Assembly (NCBI GenBank): GCA_002914805.1
Contig: JXTB01000486.1
Coordinates: 162,008 to 226,007, forward strand
From: Parasponia andersonii
Lineage: Eukaryota; Streptophyta; Magnoliopsida; Rosales; Cannabaceae
Reading direction: 5' to 3'
DNA length: 64,000 nt
Position 1 is the first letter of the stretch. Each line of letters begins with the position of its first letter. Positions 1 through 12,050 of this stretch are shown here, in pieces. Position numbers and translations under genes: made by a program. A model generated the notes under the pieces. That model was not told the origin of the DNA. It made no database searches and worked only from the letters and a program-made list of their open reading frames with translations.

Positions 1-767
1 GATACTTGCATTTTAAATGTTTGGATTATTGCTTGTCCTATGAACTCCTCTGTTAGAAATTCCTACTCTGTTGTAATTCTAGTCTTGAACTTGACTGGAG
101 ATGTTTGGTATAATCGGTTGTTTCTCACAAGCTATGAGGAACGATAAATGACCTATGTCATTATATTTTTATTGTGGTATCCAATCTTTGAACTTATTTA
201 TCTTGTGTGATATAATACAAGAATATTGATTTCTATTCAGAATCCTATTAGAGTCTTTGAACTAGGTGATTCTTTAGGACTAGGTTCTAGATACAGATAA
301 GTGGGATTATTCCGGTGTGACATTGATATGGTATGATCAGGGGGATGATATCTTATGTATTCGATATTTGGTCTGCTACTTTGATTTGGTACCTATCAAT
401 CAATACTCTGGTTATAAGAGTGTTGCATTATTGACTCTCGGTTCTGATTATCGTTACCGCTCCTATTTTGTATACCGATTTAAGGACATCATTCTCAGGT
501 GTTGATGTTATTGTATCTATTGATAGGTCACCTTAATAGCTTTGTGTACTTATTTGCCTCATGCTTTGTGTGGCATCGAGATATTGACGAGATTCTAACA
601 CTAAGTGAAGGGTATATGTTTCATGCTCCTCGTATAACTAGTGTTTGATTTGATCCTCTTATCTTTCATTGTTCACTATCCTTTTGACTGTTATGCCTTA
701 TTATATCTCTTGTACTCTATGTATTGTATTTGACTTTCAAGACGAAATTCCTTTAAGGAGGGCAAGA
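1..767 (+). mobile_element. RT-A: 3' internal (non-coding) end of a Ty3/gypsy element
   Basis: This stretch lies just upstream of an LTR and ends in a polypurine tract, so it is the 3' untranslated interior of an LTR retrotransposon whose 5' part is outside the window. It matches, with many substitutions, the interior just before the 3' LTR of RT-B (about 8660-9414): both share CTATGAACTCCTCTGTT and GGTTATAAGAGT. No gag or pol similarity is visible; the small open frames here are not conserved in the RT-B copy. Confidence 0.75.
755..767 (+). other. Polypurine tract of RT-A
   Basis: AAGGAGGGCAAGA lies directly before the LTR start TGTAAAAT. The preceding GACGAAATTCCTTTAAGG is nearly identical before the 3' LTRs of RT-B and RT-D, which marks these elements as related. 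It primes plus-strand DNA synthesis in reverse transcription. Confidence 0.75.
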
Positions 768-3376
768 TGTAAAATTTGAGAATTATTAAGGACAAAAGAG
801 ACTTTTTATACTTAGTGGCATTGTCGTAAATATGTATTTTTCAGAATAAAATAATCAAAATATTTGAATTTATTATTCAGGTACTACGGTACCCAATATT
901 TGCATAAAAGGACCCCCAAAAACTTAAATTCTCACATTTGAGGTCCTCGACGAGAGAAAAAAAGAGAGAAATGTCAGTTTTCGTCGAGCTCCGCCGCTGC
1001 CACATGCTGCCATCATAGGACCCATGCGTCAGTCCGTGTGAAAGTTTGGTCACTGATGAAGCCAACGCCGCCACAACAGCTCGCCAAAGTCACGCCATTG
1101 CCACGGTTTTCCGGCCACCGGAGCTTTGTCAAACTCATCATCAGTACTGTTGGATTTGTCTTGTCATCGCTGACCTCTTCTAAGTGGTTGTACGTCCAAA
1201 TTCAACTTCGGTAGAATTTTCATCACTTTTACTGTTTTTACCAACTTTGTAAAGAGTGATATTTACGTAATTATTTTAGTTAAGTAATTTATTTACCTAA
1301 GGTAAATATATGAGGTGAAAGAGAGTTAAAAATCATGAATAATTGTATTGGTGGAAATTAAAATGATACCTGAAAGCATGTTAATTTTTGAATTGAAAAC
1401 TGTGGTATTTTTCTAATTTAAAAGAAAAAGTGATATTTCTGCAAAATTGAATAGTGTTGGAGTAGAGTTTGTAATTATTCAGATTAGAAAACTGTTACTT
1501 TCTGAATTATTATTACCAAAATAATATTTTTTACAAATAATTATCAAATTTAACACTTTTTCAAATATTTTTAAAAGTGATATTTTCGTACATAAATTTT
1601 GATAATGATAATTTCTAAAATATTTTAGAAAAGTGATATTTTAACAAATATTCAGTAAAAATGATATTTTTCTAAATACTTAGAAAAAGTGGATATTTTC
1701 ATATTAATTCCAAAAAGAGACATTTTTGTAATTCTTTAATTTAAAGCTCGTTTAAGGCTCGAGATCTCGAAATTGAATTTTGATTCCAAATTTAGATTTA
1801 GTGAGGTTGAGAAACAAATTTTGATATACAATATTGCTATATTTTGAAATGGCACAAATTATGAGACTCGTGAATTGCGTGACACGGAGGGGGTCTGGGT
1901 GCCACACTGGAACCCACTTTTGACAAAGTATATATCTAATTTACCATTTTTGGTATTTTGAATTCAGTGGTGACCTCTGTTTATCCACTTGAAACTCTAG
2001 TAGAAAAGTCACTTTCCTAAGTGGGCATACGAGGATCCCGAAAAAATTGTTTGAACACCCAAATAACCAATGGGAGTTTCTTCAAGTATCTTTAGCTTGA
2101 TATAACTACGATATTGAGGTAGGGGTTCTATTATTTGGTTTTATACTTGATTTGATTTATAATTAGATTATAGTTTATCTGTGAAAAACTATGAATTTCA
2201 TGACAATTGGTAAATTATTGGGACTGGATTATACGGAATTTATACATATTTTTAAATTGTAATTATAGGATAATACAACAGTGTGCTGCGCATGTTACAG
2301 TAAATCCCAGAATAATGCTAAGTAGGAATTTAAAGCATAATTTGATTATTCCTTGTGTATGGTTATTGTGTACTTTTAAATATTATACATATCATAGGAT
2401 CGCACATGAGATATATCTTAGGCATCACGGTATTTAGTAGGCGGCCAATATCTCTGCCCTCGGTGAGAGCCTGTAAACCTGCACAGGTTTTTCTAATTAT
2501 TCTCATTCAGTATGTATAGGCATTCAGTTGCCCCTCCAGTTCAGTAAGCTTAGACACATGAGTGTCCCTCTATTTTTCTAGAATAAATATCAGGGAGAGA
2601 GTACTTAGTACACATAGTACGAGTTACTCTGCTTTGTGATGAGAGGATATGAGCTCATGGGATGAGACGATTTTTGACATGTACAATTATGTGAATTTGG
2701 TTTTAGTTTTGAATATGTGATTATTCTGGATACTAATTATTTTATAAACTTGGTTTATAAATAGATTTTGAAAAATGTATTAACTATGCAGTTTTGATAA
2801 AATTGTATTCATTCAAAAAAGTAATTGAATTTCTATTAAACATGAAAATGCTCACCCCCATACTTCTCCCACTTTCAGGTATTTGTCTAATTTAAAAGGT
2901 AATCTAAGTGGTCAGACAACTTGTATAGCTTGTACTTGCAATTCTGTTCTTGATTCTTAGTAGGTGTTCATACTCTATTGACTTTCTTTCCTTATTCAAT
3001 TATTTAGTCAATGTTAGTAAGTGGATATATGAGTATGATTTTGTTGATAATTTGAAAACTTGAAATTACAAGTGATTTTATGTAACTTATTTTGAATATT
3101 GAACTAAAGGTTTCAATTGAACTCAATTTACCAAAATTTATGATTTCTCAACAAGTTTCCAAATGAGATAGGTGGAAATTTTAAACTTTGATGGATATTT
3201 TTCTTTAGTAATTAAAACTAATAAGAATTTTAATGATTATGAAATGTATAAGGATTTGAAGACTAAAACGAAATTATCTAATACTTGATTTCTCCTAAAT
3301 TTTGTAAAATTAATATTTTATTATATTTTCACATAAAATTACTAAAAGTTATAACTTTAGATTTTCGATCGTGACA
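768..3376 (+). repeat. 3' LTR of RT-A (2609 bp)
   Basis: It begins TGTAAAAT and ends CGATCGTGACA, the same termini as the RT-B LTRs, to which it aligns along its length with many substitutions. The next five bases, TATGC (3377-3381), would be the target duplication, but the 5' partner is outside the window. Internal marks shared with the other long LTRs are a GC-richer island (about 930-1180), a splice-donor-like GAG/GTAGGGG at 2119 and a pyrimidine tract plus CAG ending at 2878. LTRs this long with this polypurine context are usual for the Tekay (Del) chromovirus lineage; that assignment is inference. Confidence 0.85.
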
Positions 3377-4248
3377 TATGCGCCGTATAATGAAAGATCG
3401 ATGTTGAAGTTGGAGGAATTGATAGGGTTGGTGGGATTTTAAAACGAAGAGAAAGATTGTAAAATTTCACAATAAAGAAAAAAACTCGGTAATTTTAGAT
3501 ATTAAAGATAGCGATTCAATGAATTTGTCTTGTTATCGAGATAGAACTGAGAAGAGAAAACGAAGGCTTGATCAAGAGATGAAAAGATCTTGATTGTGTT
3601 ATGCACTGTGGGAGATTACATATATAGACCCTCGCCCTTCATGGCAGGGTACTTGTCGATTAAGGGAGTTAACACTTCCAGAGGAAACTTGAGACTTGGC
3701 AAGGCTTTTAGATATTCCCTTAGTTGGTGAGGTGTCGCTTATATCATTGGCTCTTCTTGAATGTTCTTGATACATTACTTCTAGAAATCTTTAAATCTCT
3801 TTTATAATCCAATATTAACATGTCAACTTCTAGCTAGAAACATAGGACTTATAACCTTTAATCGGTGCTGATACCTTACTATCAATTGAATTGCCCTTAG
3901 CATCAACCAAACTTAGAGGTCGGTTGATCAAGACATGACACATCTTGATTGAGCTTATGTGTCACCGTTTTAGCCAGCTTCCTTTGATGATGTGGCGTAA
4001 TATCAGGTAATTTCTTTCAGTTGGGTGTTTAACACTTGTCCTGGGGTAAATCCAATTTGCCAAGTCCGAGTCAACTAATCACCTAGTTCACCTATTTAAA
4101 TCCTGATCGTCATACAATTTATTAGCAGTCTAATTTTGAGGTTAGTGACTAATTATTTATTTGTGGCGACACTCCAAAACACGCGAGGCTTAACAATAAT
4201 TAAAAAAAAAAAAACAGAAATATACTTAATCATAAGTTTTGTGCTACA
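3377..4248. other. Unassigned spacer between RT-A and RT-B
   Basis: 872 bp with no open frame of note. The text after 3377 is repeat-like in composition, but no paired LTR, terminal inverted repeat or protein similarity is visible. A run of A lies at 4202-4214. It may be an old transposon fragment or ordinary intergenic DNA. Confidence 0.4.
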
Positions 4249-4253
4249 CTTCA

Positions 4254-6888
4254 TGTAAAATCTGATAAGATTTAAAGGTATTTGGATATTTTAAGATTTA
4301 AAAGTATTTTGGATATTTTAGAGCTAATAGTATAATTGTAATTATTGATTTTCAGAATAAAATATTCAAAATATCTGAATACTATATTGAGGTGCTACAG
4401 TATCCCTTATTTGCATAAAGGAGTTTCAGAATTCTCAAATTCTTTAAAAGAAAACCCGTGGAAGAGAGAAAAAAGAGAAAAACACAGTCTCTGTCTGAGC
4501 TCTGCCGTGCCACCATCGCTGCTGTTTCGGCTTTCAAAGACGAATTCAATGCCACCGATCTCGCCTCGTTTCGATGTCGGACGAAGGCGCAGCGGCCCCC
4601 GCAAAGATTCCGCCTCTGACAAGGTTTTCCGGCCACCGGAGCGGCGTCTGACCTCCGTTTTCGACATATCTAGCAAGTGGAGTCTCGTCTCGTGGTCACC
4701 GATCAACTCCAAGTGGTTGCTCGTCAAAATTAATCTCCAGTGAGTTTTGATCACTTTTACCATTTTTACCAACTAAATAAAAAAAAGTGATATTTTCGTA
4801 AATTTTGGTTAGATAATTATTTTACCCGAGGTAAACATATGAGATGAAATATGGTTAAAAATCATGAATAATTACAGTGGGTAAAAGTTAAAATAATATC
4901 TAGAAATTTGTTAATTTTCTAATTGAAAAAAATGATATTTTTTAAAGTTAGAACAACAAGTGATATTTTGATAAAACTGAATAGTGTTGGACTAGAGTAG
5001 GTTACTATGCGAATTCGGGCCTTAGGCTAAGATTAGAAAATTATTATTTTTCGAAATATAATTGCAAAAATGACATTTTTTTACAAATAGTTAGGGAAAT
5101 TAAAATTTTAAAATATTTTTGAAAGTGATATTTTCTTAAATAATTATGTTATTGATATTTTCTGAAATATTTCAGAAAAGTGATATTCTTGCAAATAATC
5201 AGCAAAGATGATATTTTTCTAAATACTTCGAAAAAAATTAGACATTTTTTGAATTAAATTCCGAAAAGAGATATTTTTGTAATTCTCGGATTTTTTTTTT
5301 GCGTAACTTATGCTAGGGATCTCGAAACTGAGTTCTGATTTCAAATTTGGACTCATTGATGTCGAGACATGAATTTTGGTATAAAATACAACTATGTTTC
5401 GTTGTTGAACGAAAATTAGAATTTCGTGGCACAAATTGCATCGTTTTGCCTGCAACGGGCCGATCCCGCACTGAGACTCGTTTTTGACAAAGTATATATC
5501 TAACCCAACGTTTTTGGGTATTTTAAATTCAGTGGTGACCTCTGTTTCTTCATTTGAGGCTCTAGTGGAAAAGTCACTTTTTCAAGTGGACTTACTAGGA
5601 TCCCTAAACTGTCGCTTGAAGACCCGAGTGACCAATGAGAATTTCTTTGAGCGTCGTTGATTGGTATTGCTACTATATCGAGGTAGGGGTTCAATTATCT
5701 GATTTTATATCTGTTTGATTTATAATTGCATCAAAACATATTTATAAAAAATCGTAATCTCACGATAGTTTGACAAATCGTTAAAAATTATTAGATTATA
5801 CTAGGATTGGACAGCGTGGATTATTTCATATATTTTTATATTGTGATTCTGAGGTAAGATAGCAGTTTGCTACTCATGTTTAAATCCTAGAATAATGCCA
5901 AGTTGAATTTTTAAAGTATGATTTGATTCATGGATGCATGGTTATTATGAACGGTTACATATTGTACATACCATAGGATCATACATTTGAGTTCTATTAT
6001 TGCATCATGGTAGTTTAGATCGCTGACGAGTTGCTGTAGTGCTAGGTGAAAGACCTAGGCCCCTACACAGGTATTTAGCTGATACACCTACGGGTAGTGT
6101 TAGGATGTTGGGTACCTCTACTACAGATGTATTACAGGGGCATGATGGGAGGATGAGAGCTCACTCATATACTTGGTTGATTGTGATATGTACAAATATG
6201 TGTTTCTGGTTTTGGTTTTAAATATATGATTATTCTGGATACCAACTGTTTTATATATCTGGATTTTAAATGGAATCTCGAGAAGGTATTAACTATACAG
6301 GTTTGATAAAATTATATCCATTCAAAAAGGTAATTGAATTTTTACTGAGCATGTGAATGCTCACCCCCTACTTCTCCCACTTTCAGGTGTTTGTCTAATT
6401 GAGATAGTCATCTTGATGGATAAACAATCTATGCTGCTTGTGTATACTATTCAACTCCTAATCCCTAGTAGGTGTTCGTACTCTGTTATCATTTTTTCCT
6501 TGTTCAGTTATTTAACGAAGATTAGTAAGTGGATGTATGAGGATGATTTTATTGTTAAATTAAGTATTTGAAAGAACAAATGATTTTATGTAATACATTT
6601 TGGATATTGAACTAAATATTTCAGTTATACTCAATTTATCAAAGTTTATAATTTCTCAAAAACTTTTAAAAGAGATAGCTGGAAATTTTCTTAAACTTTG
6701 ATGAGTATTTCTCTTATATGAAATTAAAACTAATAAGAGTTTTAATGATTATGGAATTTATAATGATTTGATGATCAAAATGAAATTATCTAATGCATGA
6801 TTTCTCTTAAATTCTGTAAAATTAATATTTTTATATATTTTCACTTAAAATTACTAAAAGTCACGGCTTTAGATTTTCGGTCGTGACA
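4254..6888 (+). repeat. 5' LTR of RT-B (2635 bp)
   Basis: Starts TGTAAAATCTGATAAG and ends TTTTCGGTCGTGACA. It holds a GC-richer island at about 4480-4745 in which short overlapping frames appear on both strands; these are not conserved as protein between LTR copies and are not genes. Splice-like signals shared with the other long LTRs are GAG/GTAGGGG (GT at 5683-5684) and CCCACTTTCAG ending at 6386. Confidence 0.9.
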
Positions 6889-6892
6889 AAAA

Positions 6893-6904
6893 TAGTTTCA
6901 GAGC
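6893..6904 (+). other. Degenerate primer binding site of RT-B
   Basis: TAGTTTCAGAGC starts four bases after the LTR. It differs at two positions from TGGTATCAGAGC, the complement of the 3' end of plant initiator methionine tRNA, the primer of many plant LTR elements. The two changes suggest decay. Confidence 0.65.
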
Positions 6905-9401
6905 TGCAGGCTACAGATCCGTCTAGGATCTTGCCTATGAGATTTTGTTATTTTTTGTGAAAAAAAAATTTTAGAATGTGTTTGACAAATATCTCATACA
7001 TCACTTAGGAATTGGTTAAATACGTTATCTTTACTCTAATTCATCTTGAATATTTCCTTCATCTCCCTAGAGTGAAACTCTAGTATCCTTCAGATAATTA
7101 TATCCCAGAAATTCTAGTCTTAGAGGTATGGAGATTGACACAAGACTAGTGAATTCTACCCATATCAAAATTCTCTGATTCAAATGGACATTCATTCTTG
7201 TACTCTTATGTCTATTATGGTGATAGAACCTCATAATTTCTGAGATAGTAATTCAGTATCTCGTATCTTGATTGTCGTAAGTTAACTTTATTTGTATGTA
7301 TGGGATTGTGATATTAATCCTTTGATTTTGACATATATTTAATTACTCAGTTTGAGTAAATAATGATAGTTCTTATGTAAGAAGGTTTAAATTAATGATA
7401 CTTTTTGCATAATATATTGCTTGTAAAATGATAAATTGGTATAATATTGAGTATGGTATATTACTAAATCCACCAAGATTGTCATGACATTGATTGTGCA
7501 TTTGTAGAATAAATGATTTAATTTCATTGAGATTCTTTGGTTATTTGGTTTTGTTTAAAATATATTATGATTATATTTTCTCATAAGTTATTTACTTGTG
7601 ATAAATTATTTTCTCAACTTCATAGTTGCATGCTTGGTTCACTTGTCTTTCTAAGGTCAAGCTTTTGGAATTGAAAAAAAAAAGGGAGGTTTAATTATGA
7701 CACACTCTACTATTTTTCCGAAACGTTTTATAAAATCTCTATCTTAAAAGTGTTTTTCAAAATTGTTTTTAATGAAATTGTTAGAGTATGGTGACTTCAG
7801 AGTTATAAAACACAAAGACAATCTTACTAAAATAAGTCATACTGAGAGTTTTTTTATAAATAAAGATTTGTAGAAATGTGTTTGCATATGTGATATACTA
7901 GTTAAAAAAATGTACTTTGAATTTCTTGGATATATTGGAAATTTTTGGAAACTGTTAGGAAAGTTTTGATAGTTTAAGAAATCATGTTAACTCTGATTAA
8001 AAGAAAATTGACAAAGTCTATTATAAGTGAAAATTTTGATTGAAGTTATTAATATTGAGTTGAGTTGGTGGCTCATTATTTGATTTGCGTTGAACTCACG
8101 CATCATTATGATAGTATAAATGATGACATTTAAAAATTTATTTATTCATCGGTATGTATAGAGAGTTGTTAAACTCTTCCTATTATATTTTCAAAATGAA
8201 TACTTGGAGTTTAGATTTAGTTTACCTATAGCAAAGGTGAGACTTTATTGTGAACTAGTGTAGTATTCTTTTATACCCTTGATTTTTGTATTGCACGTTT
8301 TCGAAAATATCTTCAAATTATTTTCGACTTAAAAAAAATAAAATGAGATTTAATGGGAGACAGACGTTGCTACGGAAACGACCTCTTCTATTGAAACCTT
8401 ATTTCTGGAGTATTATGGTATTGTTAATTATGTATATTGAATATCGAGTCATTTCTATATGACTCCTCCTTGAATCAAAGACTTATAAAGTCTTTGGAGG
8501 TGATTGATATTTTGGAATTATTATTATAATTCAGTATTTCATAGACGACTTATAGAGTCTTAGATGTAGACATGGTATAAATTACCGTATAATATTACCA
8601 TGAGTTAAAAAAGAAGCACTTGGGAAATCTTTGGACTATATATAATCTATATACTTATATTTTCTATGCTTGGACTATTATTTTTGCTATGAACTCCTCT
8701 GTTGGAAATTTCCATTCTGTCATGATTCTAGTCTTGTCCTTAACTAGAGATGTTGGGCGTGGAATGTTATTTTCTCATCAGTTATGAGGAACGGTAGATA
8801 TCTTATGTTGTCATATTCTTATTATAGTTTCTAACCTTTGAACTTGTCTATCTTGTTTGATATAACACAAGGGTATTGATTTCCATTCGGAATCTTGTTA
8901 GAGTCTTTAAAATCAATAATTGTTTAGGACCGGGTTCTAGATACAGACAAATGAGATTATACTGGTGTGATATTGATCTAGTATGATCAGGGAGATGGTA
9001 TCGTATATATTCGATATTTGGTCTGTTACTCTAGTTCGGTGCCTAACAATTGGTACTCAGGTTATAAGAGTCTTGCATTATTAATTCTCGGTCTTAATTA
9101 TCATTACCACTCCTATTTGTGTACTGATTTAAGGACATTAATCTCATTTCCTTGTGTTGATGTTCATGTATCTATAGATGGGTTACCTTATGATTCCATA
9201 TAAATTTGTATACCTCATGCCTTATGTGTCATCAAGATTCCAACACACAGTGGAGGGCGTATGCTTCACGCTCCTTGTATAACAAATGTTTGGTTCGATC
9301 TTCCTATACCTTATCTTTGGTGGTTTACTATCCTCATAATCGTATGTCCTTATTATCTATCTCGTCCTCCATGTATTCGAATTTCGGGATAAAATTCCTT
9401 T
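6905..9401 (+). other. Non-coding interior of RT-B
   Basis: About 2.5 kb, very AT-rich. The first 1.7 kb resembles nothing I recognise; the last 0.75 kb is the 3' interior shared with RT-A. Short open frames (for example 9018-9203) are chance. Confidence 0.7.
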
Positions 9402-9414
9402 AAGGATAGGAGAA
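9402..9414 (+). other. Polypurine tract of RT-B
   Basis: AAGGATAGGAGAA lies immediately before the 3' LTR and is preceded by the same AAATTCCTTT context as in RT-A and RT-D. Confidence 0.7.
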
Positions 9415-12045
9415 TATAAAATCTGATAAGATTTAAGAGTATTTTGCACTTTTTAGAGCCAATAGCATAATTGTAATTATTGATTTTTAGAATAAAATAT
9501 TTAAAATATCTGAATATTATATTGAGGTGCTACAGTATCCCTTATTTGCACAAAAGGGCTTCAGAATTCTCAAATTCTTTCAAAGAAAGCCTTTGAGAAG
9601 AGAGAAAAAAGAGAAAAATGCAGTTTTTGTCCGAGCTCTGCTGTGTTGCCACTGTTATTTGTCTCGGCTGACACGCTAGCCCATGTTGAAGAGCTTTCGA
9701 AGACGAATCCAACGCAACTAGTCTCGCCTCATTTAGACGTCGGACGAAGTCGTAGCGGCCCCGCAAAGATTCCACCTCCGACAAAGTTTTCCATCTACTG
9801 GAGTGCCCTCCGACCTCCGTTTTCGACATCTTCTGCAAGCAGAGTCTCGTCTGGCCGTCGCCGATCAACTCCAAGTGGTTGCTCGTCGAAATTCATCTCT
9901 GGTGAGTTTTGATCGCTTTTACTGTTTTAACCAACTAAGTAAAAAAATGATATTTTCGTAAATTTTTGGTTAGATAATTATTTTACCAGAGATAAATATA
10001 TGAGGTTAAAGATGGTTAAAAATCATAAATAATTACGGTTGGTAAAAGTTAAAATGATATCCAGAAATATGTTAGTTTTCTAATTGAAAAAAATGGTATT
10101 TTTCTAAGTTAGAACAAAAAGTGATATTTTATAAAACTGAATAGTATTGGACTAGAATCGTTACTATGCAAATTTGGCTTTTGGGCTGAGATTGAAAAAT
10201 TGTTACTTTTTGAAATATAATTGCAAAAATGACATTTTTTATAAATAGTTAGTGAAATTGATTTTTTAAAATATTTTTGAAAATGATATTTTCTTAAATA
10301 ATTATGTTATTGATATTTTTTGAAATATTTTAGAAAAGTGATATTCTTGCAAATAATCAGCAAAGATCATATTTTTCTAAATACTTTTAAAAATTGGACT
10401 TTTTCGAATTAATTCCAGAAAGAAACATTTTTGTAATTCTCGGATTTTTGTGCGTAACTTATGCTAGGGACCTCGAAATTGGATTTTGATTTCGAATTTG
10501 AATTTAGTGAGGTCGAGACAAGAATTTTGATACAAAATACCATTATGTTTCGTTATTAAACGAAAATTATAATTTCGTAGCACAAATTGCACCGTTTTGC
10601 GTGTCACGGACCAGTCCCACACCGGGACCCATTTTTGACAAAGTATATATCTAACCCAACATTTTTGGGTGTTCTGAATTCAGTGGTAACCTCTATTTCT
10701 CCATTTGATGTTCTAGTGGAAAAGTCACTTTTTTAAGTGGACTTACTGGGATCCTAAATTGTCATTTGAAGACCTGAGTGACCAATGAGAGTTTCTTTAA
10801 GTGTCGTTAGCTTGGTATTGCTTCCATATTGAGGTAGGGATTCAATTACCTGATTTTATATCTGTTTGATTTATAATTGCATCAAAACTTATTTATGAAA
10901 AATCGTGATCTCACGATGGTTTGACAAATCGTTGAACATTATTGGATTATACTAGAATTGGACTGTGTGGATTATTTCACATATTTTTATATTGTGATTA
11001 TGAGGTAAACTAGCAGTATGCTGCTCATGTTATAGTAAATCCCTAAATAATGCCAAGTTGAATTTTTAAAGTATGATTTGATTCATGGATGCATAGTTAT
11101 TATGAACGGTTATATATTATACATACCATAGGATCATACATTGGAGTTCCATTATTGCATTATGGTAGTTTAGATCATTGACGAGTTGCTACAATGCTAG
11201 GTGAAAGACCTAGGCCCTTACGTCAGTTTTTAGTTTATATACTTATGGGTAGTGTCAGGATGTTGGATACCTCTACTACAAAGGTATTACAGGGTCGCGA
11301 TGGGAAAATGAGAGCTCACTCATATACTTGGTTGATTATGATATATACAAATATATGTTTCTGGTTTTGGTTTTAAATATGTGATTATTCTGGATACCAA
11401 CTATTTTATATATCTGGTTTTTAAATAGATTTTCGAGAAATTATTAACCATGCAGGTTTGGTAAAATTGCATCTATTCAAAAAGGTAATTGAATTTCTAC
11501 TGAGCATGTGAATGCTCACTCCTTTACTTCTCATACTTTCAGGTGTTTGTCTAATTGAGGTAGTCGTCTTAATGGATAAACAAGCTATGTAGTTTGTGTA
11601 TATTATTCTATTCCTAATCCCTGGTAGGTATTCGTACTTTGTTATCCTTCTTTTCTTATTCAATTATTTAGCCAAGATTAGTAAGTGGATGTATGAGGAT
11701 GATTTTGTTGTTAAATTGAGTCTTTGAAACAACAAATGATTTTATGTAATATATTTGGATATTGAACTAAATATTTCAGTTAAATTCAATTTATCAAAGT
11801 TTATAATTTCTCAAAAAGTTTTAAAAGAGATAGTTAGAAATTTTCTTAAACTTTGATGAGTATTTCTCTTATATGAAATTAAAACTAATAAGAGTTTTAA
11901 TGATTATGGAATTTATAATGATTTGAGGATCAAAACAAAATTATCTAATATATGATTTCTCTTAAATTCTGTAAAATTAATATATTTTTTTATATTTTTA
12001 CTTAAAATTACTAAAAGTTACGACTTTAAATTTCCGGTCGTGACA
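9415..12045 (+). repeat. 3' LTR of RT-B (2631 bp)
   Basis: Aligns end to end with 4254-6888. Its first bases are TATAAAATCTG, so the canonical TG has become TA, a transition typical of deaminated methylated cytosine on the other strand. Splice-like signals are at 10834 (donor) and 11542 (acceptor end). Substitutions between the two LTRs are numerous, so the insertion is not recent. Confidence 0.9.
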
Positions 12046-12050
12046 CTTCA

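Larger units (their letters stand above)
4254..12045 (+). mobile_element. RT-B: LTR retrotransposon with no coding interior (LARD-like)
   Basis: Two direct 2.6 kb repeats (4254-6888 and 9415-12045) enclose a 2.5 kb interior and are flanked by the perfect 5-bp duplication CTTCA (4249-4253 and 12046-12050). A degenerate primer binding site follows the 5' LTR and a polypurine tract precedes the 3' LTR, so orientation is plus. The interior has no gag, protease, RT or integrase similarity in any frame. The element is therefore either non-autonomous (a large retrotransposon derivative, moved by enzymes of a relative) or an autonomous element that lost its coding region by deletion. LTR and 3' interior similarity to RT-A suggests RT-A's family as the possible helper. 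Confidence 0.9.

Noticed and set aside
4345-4772. Overlapping open frames of 84-132 codons on both strands
   Set aside because: They lie in the GC-rich island of an LTR; the sibling LTR (9542-9912) does not keep the same frames or residues.
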